A stretch of 35,908 nucleotides of DNA from Rhizobacter sp. (GTDB lineage: Bacteria; Pseudomonadota; Gammaproteobacteria; Burkholderiales; Burkholderiaceae_C), in assembly GCA_021732645.1 (NCBI GenBank), contig JAKFUQ010000034.1:1-35908 (forward strand). The letters are read 5' to 3'. Below the pieces are notes generated by a model. That model did no database searches. It was not told the DNA's origin and saw nothing but the letters and a program-made list of their open reading frames with translations. Position 1 is the first letter of the stretch; every line of letters starts with the position of its first letter. The position numbers and the translations under genes were made by a program. This document shows, one piece after another, positions 8,708 to 15,975 of the stretch.

Positions 8708-9568
8708 TCATTTTTTGCCTTTGACGTGGCTTTCGAGTTCAGCGAAGGTCGGCCGGTCGGTCGAGAACAGCACCTTGCGACCGAACTCCACCGCCACTTG
8801 CGGCGCATAGCCCTGCATGCTGGCGAGCAGCGTGGTCTTGATGCACTGCAGCTCCTTCGAGCCGTCTTCGACCTTCTGCTCCAGCAGCCCGCCCAGCGGC
8901 TCGACGAAGCCGTAGGCCAGCAAGATGCCGAGGAAGGTACCGACCAGCGCCGAGGCGATCATGCCGCCGAGGATGGCCGGTGCCTGGCCGACCGAGCCCA
9001 TGGTGTTGACCACCCCCAGCACCGCCGCCACGATGCCGAAGGCGGGCAGGCCGCCGGCCAGCCGCGCGATCGCGGCCACGGCGGCGTGCTCTTCGTTGTG
9101 GTGGGTCTCGATCTCGCTGTCCATCAGGCTTTCGATCTCATGGGCATTCAGGTTGCCCGAGACCATCATGCGCAGGTAGTCGGTGATGAACTCGACCACG
9201 TGGTGGTCGCCGCCGATCACCGGGTACTTCTTGAAGACGGGTGAGTTGTGCGGGTCTTCGACATCCTGCTCGATCGACATCAGGCCTTCCTTGCGCGCCT
9301 TCTGCAAGATGTCGTAGAGCAGCGCCATCATTTCCATGTAGCGCGCCTTGCTGTACTTGCTGCCCTTGAAGCAGGCGCCCAGGCCCTTCATGCTGGCCTT
9401 GATGACCTTCATTTGATTGGTCGCCAGAAAGGCGCCCAGGGCTGAACCCAGGATGGTGATCAATTCAAACGGCAACGCCTTCAGGATCACCTGGATGTTG
9501 CCACCGTGAACGATGTACACGCCAAAGATGCAGGCCATGGCCAGGCCCCAACCGATGAGTACGAACAT
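8708..9568 (-). CDS. motA: flagellar stator protein MotA
   Basis: MFVLIGWGLAMACIFGVYIVHGGNIQVILKALPFELITILGSALGAFLATN...; four-TM MotA architecture; start at CAT 9566-9568. Confidence 0.97.
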   Translation of the reverse strand: MFVLIGWGLAMACIFGVYIVHGGNIQVILKALPFELITILGSALGAFLATNQMKVIKASMKGLGACFKGSKYSKARYMEMMALLYDILQKARKEGLMSIEQDVEDPHNSPVFKKYPVIGGDHHVVEFITDYLRMMVSGNLNAHEIESLMDSEIETHHNEEHAAVAAIARLAGGLPAFGIVAAVLGVVNTMGSVGQAPAILGGMIASALVGTFLGILLAYGFVEPLGGLLEQKVEDGSKELQCIKTTLLASMQGYAPQVAVEFGRKVLFSTDRPTFAELESHVKGKK

Positions 9569-9625
9569 GCTGAGACTGTTTCCGAATTGATTGCCTGGCA
9601 CGGCAGGCTCGACGTGCTACCGCTT

Positions 9626-9652
9626 ATATCGACCCGATCGAATGCGCCTTGA
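9626..9652 (-). promoter_or_regulatory. candidate FliA (sigma-28) promoter for motAB
   Basis: Minus strand TCAA-N15-GTCGATAT, 58 bp upstream of motA; same form as the fliD site. Confidence 0.65.
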
Positions 9653-9740
9653 GTGTCGGCCGCCGGGGCTTCGGGGGAAGCCCGCATCAGCGGGGCCATC
9701 GAGGGTCATTAAGGGCAAAAAGCGGGGCCAGTGGGGCAGG

Positions 9741-9767
9741 CAAAAAAACGGACCCCGTGGGGTCCGT
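9741..9767 (-). terminator. rho-independent terminator downstream of flhDC
   Basis: Minus strand ACGGACCCCACGGGGTCCGTTTTTTTG: GC hairpin followed by T7. Confidence 0.85.
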
Positions 9768-9884
9768 TGGAACGCACGCAGAGTGCGAGGAGGAGACTAC
9801 ACGCAAGAAATCAACGCAGCAGTGACGGTGATATCGACGTGGCGGTACGCGACTTGAGCGCGGCACCGACCGAGGGGGTGACAT

Positions 9885-10421
9885 TCAATGCAGCTGGATG
9901 CCGCCTGCAGCCTTGCCTTTGCCTGCACGCGCGGGCGGGTTGCACAGGCCGCAGATGTAGTGACGTGAAATTTCGTGGGGGTGCGTCACGAAGTGTCCAC
10001 CGCACTTCGAGCACTTGGTCATGGTCAGCATGCCGTTGTCGATGAACTTGACCAGCCGCCAGGCGCGTGTCACCGACAGCAGCGATTCAAGGCCTTGCGC
10101 CTGCGCTTGTTCCTGGTACAGCTGGTAGGCCTTGATGACGGTGTCGATCTCGTCCATCTCGGCGACCTTGTTCAGGTACTCGTGGATGTTCAGAAACAGC
10201 GATGAATGGATGTTCGGCTGCCAGGTCATGAACCAGTCGGTCGAGAAAGGCAGTTGCCCTTTGCTGGGTGACTTGCCCGCGACTTCCTTGTACAGGCGCA
10301 GCAAGCGCTCGTAGCTGAGGTCGGTCTCGCTCTCCAGCACCTGCAGGCGGGCGCCCAGGTGGATGAGCGTCACGGCGCGTTCGATTTGCCGTGCTTCGGT
10401 GAGGATGCTTTTGCTGCGCAT
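9885..10421 (-). CDS. flhC: flagellar master regulator subunit FlhC
   Basis: MRSKSILTEARQIERAVTLIHLGARLQVLESETDLSYERLLRLYKEV...; zinc-site cysteines CSKCGGHFVTHPHEISRHYICGLC. Confidence 0.97.
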   Translation of the reverse strand: MRSKSILTEARQIERAVTLIHLGARLQVLESETDLSYERLLRLYKEVAGKSPSKGQLPFSTDWFMTWQPNIHSSLFLNIHEYLNKVAEMDEIDTVIKAYQLYQEQAQAQGLESLLSVTRAWRLVKFIDNGMLTMTKCSKCGGHFVTHPHEISRHYICGLCNPPARAGKGKAAGGIQLH

Positions 10422-10436
10422 GGTGTGTCCTTGTGA

Positions 10437-10760
10437 TCAGGCGGCTTCTTGATGGCGGCCGGCCATCAGGATGCTGGCGTGCAGGCGGCTGGTCATGTCG
10501 TTGGCGGCGCCCTTGCCGTGGTTGGTCAGCAGGCCCCAGACCATGTCGTCGTCCATGCGGAAGCGGCACAGCAGCGTGTTACCCGAGGCGATCTTCATCA
10601 TCTGCGAGGGGGTCATCAGGTTGAGCAGCGCAGCGTTGTCTTCGCTGATGCCCAGGCGGTACAGCGCCTGTTCACGGTCGCTGCGGATCAGGCTTTGCGC
10701 CAGCATCAGGTACGACAGGTTGGCTTCGCGGATTTCGGTCAGGATCTGGTCGGCGTTCAT
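10437..10760 (-). CDS. flhD: flagellar master regulator subunit FlhD
   Basis: MNADQILTEIREANLSYLMLAQSLIRSDREQALYRLGISEDNAALLNLMTPSQMMKIASGNTLLCRFRMDDDMVW... Confidence 0.96.
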   Translation of the reverse strand: MNADQILTEIREANLSYLMLAQSLIRSDREQALYRLGISEDNAALLNLMTPSQMMKIASGNTLLCRFRMDDDMVWGLLTNHGKGAANDMTSRLHASILMAGRHQEAA

Positions 10761-10866
10761 GGCAATGTCCTTGTGTCGGGGCTACGGTGGCGAGGTGTCG
10801 GGCGGGTCTGAATGTCGCGCTGCCGGTGTCAAGATCGCCGCAACGTGAAACAGATTGTGAAGATCG

Positions 10867-10892
10867 GAGATGGGCCCTGACATCAGGCCATC
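10867..10892. repeat. interrupted palindrome in the flhD upstream region
   Basis: AGATGGGCCCTGACATCAGGCCATCT: AGATGG/CCATCT and CCTGA/TCAGG with a two-nucleotide bulge. Confidence 0.6.
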
Positions 10893-11004
10893 TCTGTGGC
10901 TTGAGTCCTTCTTTTGCCATCTGGCGTGTCAGGCAAATTCCTACAGCCAGGCCGTGATCCATGGCGCGCCGCAGGGACGCCGCCTGCCGAGGTGCCGGGA
11001 AGTC

Positions 11005-12135
11005 TCAGGCGGCTTGAAGACCGGCGCAGGCGCTGCGCACGGCCTCGACCACCGTACCCACGTCAGCGGGTGCGAGCGTGGGCCCCATCGGCAGGCTCAG
11101 TACCTGCTGCGCCCAGGCATCGGCCCGCGGCAGTTCCAGCGCCGACAGGGAGGTGTCGGCATAAGCGCCTTGGCGATGCACCGGCACCGGGTAGTGCACC
11201 AGGGTTGCAATGCCTCGATCGGCGAGCGCCCGGGCCAGCGCGTCGCGCGCGTGATGGCGCACCACGAACAGGTGCCAGGCCGAGTGGCGGGTGGCGTCGT
11301 CGGCCAGGGGCAAGGTGAGTCCGCCCATGCCGGCCAGCCCTTCAAGGTAGGCCTTGGCGACATCGCGGCGGTGCGCGTTGTCGGCATCCAGACATCGCAG
11401 CCGCTCGCGCAGGAAAGCCGCCTGCAGTTCGTCGAGGCGCGAGTTGACGCCGGCCAGCTCGTGCTGGTACTTCACGCGGGAGCCGTAATTGCCGAGCCGC
11501 CGCACGCGATCGGCGAGCGCCGCGTCGTGGGTCGTCACCGCCCCGCCGTCACCCAGCGCGCCGAGGTTCTTGCCGGGATAGAAGCTGAAAGCGGCCGCGT
11601 CGCCCAGGCTGCCGCACCGCTGCGCACCCAGGCGTGCCCCGTGCGCCTGGGCTGCGTCTTCGAGCAGCTTGAGGCCGTGCCGTCGGGCGATTGCCGACAG
11701 CTCGTGCATCGGTGCCGGGCGGCCGTACAAGTGCACTGCGACGATCGCACGGGTGCGCGAAGTGATCGCGGCTTCGACCCGGTTCGCATCGATGTTGCCG
11801 CTGGTCGCATCGGGCTCAACGGGCACCGGCCGGGCGCCGACGTGGCTGACGGCGAGCCAGGTCGCGATGAAGGTGTGCGAGGGCACGATCACCTCGTCGC
11901 CCGCCCCGATGCCCCAGGCGCGCAGCACCAGCTGCAGCGCGTCGAAGCCGTTGCCCACGCCTACTGCATGCGCGGTGCCGCAGTAGGCCGCGAACTCGTG
12001 CTCGAAGGCGGTGGTTTCCTCGCCCAGCAGCGCCTGTCCGCTGTCCAGCACACGCGCCATGGCGGCCAGGGCCGCGGCGCGGTGGCGCAAGTTGATGCCC
12101 CTCAGGTCGAGGAACGGCACCGACACCGGGTTCAT
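11005..12135 (-). CDS. DegT/DnrJ/EryC1/StrS aminotransferase, FdtB-like
   Basis: [14 protein letters not shown]...[27 protein letters not shown]...[17 protein letters not shown]...[13 protein letters not shown]...[20 protein letters not shown]...[18 protein letters not shown]. Confidence 0.93.
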   Translation of the reverse strand: MNPVSVPFLDLRGINLRHRAAALAAMARVLDSGQALLGEETTAFEHEFAAYCGTAHAVGVGNGFDALQLVLRAWGIGAGDEVIVPSHTFIATWLAVSHVGARPVPVEPDATSGNIDANRVEAAITSRTRAIVAVHLYGRPAPMHELSAIARRHGLKLLEDAAQAHGARLGAQRCGSLGDAAAFSFYPGKNLGALGDGGAVTTHDAALADRVRRLGNYGSRVKYQHELAGVNSRLDELQAAFLRERLRCLDADNAHRRDVAKAYLEGLAGMGGLTLPLADDATRHSAWHLFVVRHHARDALARALADRGIATLVHYPVPVHRQGAYADTSLSALELPRADAWAQQVLSLPMGPTLAPADVGTVVEAVRSACAGLQAA

Positions 12136-12590
12136 CAGGCGACGCTTTCGGCGCAGGCCGACTCCCGAACCGCCTTGCGGCGGTGGCCATGCACCTGCAT
12201 CATGAAGTCGCTGTAGTCGCGCAGGTAGTCGGCCTCGTCGTAGCGCTCGGAGGCGAGCACCATGCAGACGCTGCCGGACGAAAAATTGTCCAGCTCGCGC
12301 CAGGTCATCGGTGGCAGGTACAGGCCCAGGTACGAGCGGTTCAGATGGATGCGCTTTTTCTCGAAACCGTCGTCGAGCACGATGTCGAAGCTGCCCGACA
12401 TCGCGATGACGAACTGGTGCAGGCCCAGGTGTGCGTGGCCGCCGCGCTCGGAGCCGCCGGGCACGTCGTAGAGGTAGTAGACACGCTTGATGTCGAACGG
12501 GATTTGCTGCCCGCCTTCAACAAAGGTCAGGTTGCCACGCGGGTCCTGGATGCGGGGCATGTCGATGATGCGGCAGTCGGCGATGGCCAT
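12135..12590 (-). CDS. FdtA/WxcM-like sugar 3,4-ketoisomerase
   Basis: Start [115 protein letters not shown]; stop overlaps the fdtB-like start. Confidence 0.93.
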   Translation of the reverse strand: MAIADCRIIDMPRIQDPRGNLTFVEGGQQIPFDIKRVYYLYDVPGGSERGGHAHLGLHQFVIAMSGSFDIVLDDGFEKKRIHLNRSYLGLYLPPMTWRELDNFSSGSVCMVLASERYDEADYLRDYSDFMMQVHGHRRKAVRESACAESVA

Positions 12591-12609
12591 GGGGGCTCTC
12601 CCTTCGGTG

Positions 12610-14139
12610 TCAGTGGGCGCAGGCGGTGGTGCGTGTGTCGATGCTGGTGGCGCTGTCGGCAGGCGGCAGGTCGTTAGCTGCACCGCGGGCCAGCAGCAGG
12701 CCCTGGATGACCTGGTCCGACAGCGAGGTCGCGAACGGCCCCGCGCTGTTGGCAAACAACTCGACGCCTGGCCAGCGCGCCAGCAACTGCGTGCGCTGGT
12801 CGGCCTGTGCGGCGAGGCCGTCGGCGGTTGGCAGGGGCAGTGCACCGGGCATGCGCAGCAGCTTGGCGAAGTCGGGCGTCTGGCCGTCGTCGATCACACC
12901 GAGGGCGGCCAGGTCGTTCATCACGGCGCGCACGAGCGCAGCGTCGTCGGCCAAGGTGCCGTGGTGCGCTGCGAAGCGCTCGGGATTCGCCTCGATGACC
13001 AGGCGCACGCTGTCGCCGTCGTTCTCACCGGCGCAGACGCTGGCGTTGTTGATCCGATAGGCGCCGCTCGCGCTGTCGGCGATGTGCAGCACGCTGAACG
13101 ATTGCCGCAGCGCCGCGCGCGGCAGTCGCAGGAACGCCAGCAGCAGCGGAAGCCGCTGTTCAGGCGGTGGCGCGGCGCCGATGCCGCAGGCCAGCAACCC
13201 CTGGTGTGGCGTCTGGCCCCAGCCCAGACGGGCGGCGTGTGTGCGCCCCCCGCGTTCGAGCTGCAGCATGAAACCGTGCGCGCTGCGCTCGACGGTCAGC
13301 ACCTTCTCCTGATGCACCGTCACCAACGGCGATGTGTTCATCTGCGCAGCCAGCAGCGCGCACAGGTCGGCCACGCTGCCGTGTTGCGGGTAGCTGAACA
13401 CCGTGGGCGGCAGCGCCTGCGGCCGGCCCTCCAGCCAGGACAGCAGCGTTTCGGCCCAGTATAAGGGCAGCCACGGAATGCGGTGGTACAGCGCGGCCAG
13501 ATGCCCGGCATCGCGGCCGAGCACCTGGCGTGCGAACGGCGCGAACACCGCGTTGTGCAGCACCTCACCGTGGTTCAGGCGTGACACGGTGTCGCAGTCC
13601 AGCAGGGCGCTGTCACCCGGCGCGCGTCGACCATCGGCCAGCCACGCGTTCTTGCGGCTGGCGTGCCAGGGCGAGTGACGAGCGACCTCCACGTGATGAC
13701 GGAGCTCGGCGAGTGCCGCCGGCGCACAGGCCAGTTCAGGCAACGCGGCCAGGCCATTGGCCAGCAGCAGGTCGGGCAACAGGCGCCCACCGATCCACAT
13801 CTGCGGCGGCTCGATGGCGCGCGTGGCCTGCTGAGCCTGAACATAGTCACGCACCACGTCGCAGAAGCGGCCGATGTCGTTGCGCTGCAGCGGGTCGTAG
13901 CTGGCGAGCGCCGGCGGCGTCGCGGGTTGGCGGAACGAGGTGAATTCGTACATCACCATGCCCGCATCCCAGCGATGGCCATCGGCCTGCACACCGCCGA
14001 AATAGCCGCCCCAGGGGCCGCCCGGGTTGACGACCACCGTCGGCAGCCCGTGCCGTGCGCGCTCGGTGGCGGCGACCAGCACGGCCAGCGAGTTGCCGAT
14101 CAGCGCCAGCGGGGTGTCCGGATGATCGGCGTGTGCCAT
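12610..14139 (-). CDS. putative FAD/NAD(P)-binding oxidoreductase, divergent
   Basis: 509 aa from MAHADHPDTPLALIGNSLAVLVAATERARHGLPTVVVNPGGPWGGYFGG (Rossmann-like N terminus, degenerate GxGxxG) and HRWDAGMVMYEFTSF; start overlaps the stop of the upstream gene. Confidence 0.6.
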   Translation of the reverse strand: MAHADHPDTPLALIGNSLAVLVAATERARHGLPTVVVNPGGPWGGYFGGVQADGHRWDAGMVMYEFTSFRQPATPPALASYDPLQRNDIGRFCDVVRDYVQAQQATRAIEPPQMWIGGRLLPDLLLANGLAALPELACAPAALAELRHHVEVARHSPWHASRKNAWLADGRRAPGDSALLDCDTVSRLNHGEVLHNAVFAPFARQVLGRDAGHLAALYHRIPWLPLYWAETLLSWLEGRPQALPPTVFSYPQHGSVADLCALLAAQMNTSPLVTVHQEKVLTVERSAHGFMLQLERGGRTHAARLGWGQTPHQGLLACGIGAAPPPEQRLPLLLAFLRLPRAALRQSFSVLHIADSASGAYRINNASVCAGENDGDSVRLVIEANPERFAAHHGTLADDAALVRAVMNDLAALGVIDDGQTPDFAKLLRMPGALPLPTADGLAAQADQRTQLLARWPGVELFANSAGPFATSLSDQVIQGLLLARGAANDLPPADSATSIDTRTTACAH

Positions 14140-14900
14140 CAGACCTCCCGGGCTGACGCGGCGCGCCGCAGATGGACGAAGATTTCCGAGCCCATGTCGG
14201 GCAGGTGTCGTGCCAGGCCGTACAGCCCATCGAGCATGCGCTCGTCGAGCAGGCCGTTGTCCTGCAGCTGCGCCATCTGCCGGTGGGTGAACGGCTTGAC
14301 GAAATAGCTTCCGTGTTCGAGCACCTCGAAGCCGCTTTCGGTGGCGACAGCGCTCAGGCTGGTGATGTCGAAGGTGCGCGGCTGCTGCAGGCGCAACTGG
14401 TTGTACGACAGCTGGTGCAGGTCGTCGATCAAGCCCATTTCCAACGCCAGCAACCGGTGCAGCGAGCGCGCATTCGGCACGTTGACATGCACCTGCGTCG
14501 TGGGGCTGCACAGCGGCTGCACGGCCACCAGCAGGCGTGCCGCGTCAGGCACTTCATGCAGCAGGCCGCTGAGCAATATGCAGTCGAAGGACTCACCGGC
14601 CAGCTGCGCCGCGGCGTCTTCCATGAAGGCCTCGACGACGCGGATGCGTGGATCGTGGCCTGCCTGTGCGCGCGCCTTCTCTGCGAAGACCGGGCCGGGT
14701 TCGACCACGCAGAAGCGCTCGAAAGCGGGGCAGTCGGCGAACAACGCGGCGTTGCCACAGCCGACTTCGAGCACCCGCGCTGGTTTCCAGCGGGCCAGCA
14801 GATCGAGCAGCATGCGCCGGCGCATCCGCGCTTGCACCGGCTCGAAATCGCTCGCCGCGTAAGCGCGCTGGTAGGCCTCGATGTCGCGCATGGCGCCCAT
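14139..14900 (-). CDS. class I SAM-dependent methyltransferase
   Basis: Start MGAMRDIEAYQRAYA; ARVLEVGCGNAALFADCPAFERFCVVEPGPVFAEKA motif I; FDCILLSGLLHEVPDA. Confidence 0.85.
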   Translation of the reverse strand: MGAMRDIEAYQRAYAASDFEPVQARMRRRMLLDLLARWKPARVLEVGCGNAALFADCPAFERFCVVEPGPVFAEKARAQAGHDPRIRVVEAFMEDAAAQLAGESFDCILLSGLLHEVPDAARLLVAVQPLCSPTTQVHVNVPNARSLHRLLALEMGLIDDLHQLSYNQLRLQQPRTFDITSLSAVATESGFEVLEHGSYFVKPFTHRQMAQLQDNGLLDERMLDGLYGLARHLPDMGSEIFVHLRRAASAREV

Positions 14901-14901
14901 G

Positions 14902-15909
14902 TCAGAGCTCCAGCGCCAGCGTTTGCAGCACCGTGCTGCGGCCACCGAACATTTCTTTCTGCGCCACCAGCCCGGCGTTGAGTTCACGGCCCATGTCGGT
15001 CGTCGACACACCGAAGCTGAGCCAGCGGCAGCCGTCAGCAGCGTCGTCGATCAGGTGGGCAATCACCGCGTCCAGCGCGCCGACCTCGCGACCGGCGGCC
15101 GAACTGGCCAGGTACTGGGTGTGCAGCACGCCGTCGTAGCGGTAGACCACGGCGCCGGCCAGCAGGGCTTCCCCCGCATAGGCACCGAAGCATCGAATCT
15201 GCGAAAAGCGCAGCGCCAGCAGCGTGATCTCGGCGAGTGTGTGCGTCGGTGCGGTGCCATGGCGTTCACCCAGCACCTCGCCGAGCAGCGCCCAGTAGGC
15301 AGCCAGGTCGTCGCTGGCCCGCACCTCGATGCCCGCACGACGGGCCTTCGCCAGCGCATGGCGGCGGCCTTTGGCCAATGCGGGGCGGCGGGCCAGGTCG
15401 ATGGTGGTCGACAGGTCGACACGCATGGTGCGCGCGCCGAGGCGGTGCAACGCGTACAGATCGTCTTCGGCCGGCTGGCGGTGAAAGAGGTGCGGCACCG
15501 GCTTGTAGATCAATCGGCTCGCATCGCGGTCGCGCAGGGCGTCGGTCAGCAGTTCGAACAGGTCCAGCGTCTCCTGCGCGCCGGTACTGGCGTGCAGCAC
15601 CAGCCCGCCGAAACTCAGGCCGCCGTGCGACACGATGTCATCGCCCAGCCGATGCGCCGGCAGCAGCGCGCGCAGCTCGGCGCCACGCCACAGCATCAAA
15701 GAGGCGTCTGCAAAGCGGTCGGCGTGGTAATCGAGGTAGCCGCGCTCGAACAGGAACACGCCATTGCGCGCGTTGCGCACGAAGGCGTTCCACGCCTGCG
15801 CGTGCTCAGGGCGGTAGTCGCAGGCTCGCCAGTGCGGCGCAGGCACGACGTGATGCACCGGGCGCGTGGCACGCACGGCCATATCGGGCGATGTTTCGGC
15901 GCTGAACAT
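14902..15909 (-). CDS. GNAT/FemAB-like acyltransferase family protein
   Basis: 335 aa; RPEHAQAWNAFVRNARNGVFLFERGYLDYHADRFADASLMLWRGAELRALLPAHRLGDDIVSHGGLSFGGLVL...; resembles GNAT/FemAB proteins found with sugar-modification genes. Confidence 0.65.
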   Translation of the reverse strand: MFSAETSPDMAVRATRPVHHVVPAPHWRACDYRPEHAQAWNAFVRNARNGVFLFERGYLDYHADRFADASLMLWRGAELRALLPAHRLGDDIVSHGGLSFGGLVLHASTGAQETLDLFELLTDALRDRDASRLIYKPVPHLFHRQPAEDDLYALHRLGARTMRVDLSTTIDLARRPALAKGRRHALAKARRAGIEVRASDDLAAYWALLGEVLGERHGTAPTHTLAEITLLALRFSQIRCFGAYAGEALLAGAVVYRYDGVLHTQYLASSAAGREVGALDAVIAHLIDDAADGCRWLSFGVSTTDMGRELNAGLVAQKEMFGGRSTVLQTLALEL

Positions 15910-15935
15910 GGTGACCAGTCTGTCGCAATCGCTGC

Positions 15936-15971
15936 GCCGCTATCGCCGGTAAAGGGCGGCTTGCACCCCGC
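15936..15971 (-). promoter_or_regulatory. shared intergenic motif, copy B
   Basis: Minus strand GCGGGGTGCAAGCCGCCCTTTACCGGCGATAGCGGC, aligning with 4220-4255; lies 27 bp upstream of the acyltransferase-like gene. Confidence 0.45.
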
Positions 15972-15975
15972 AACT

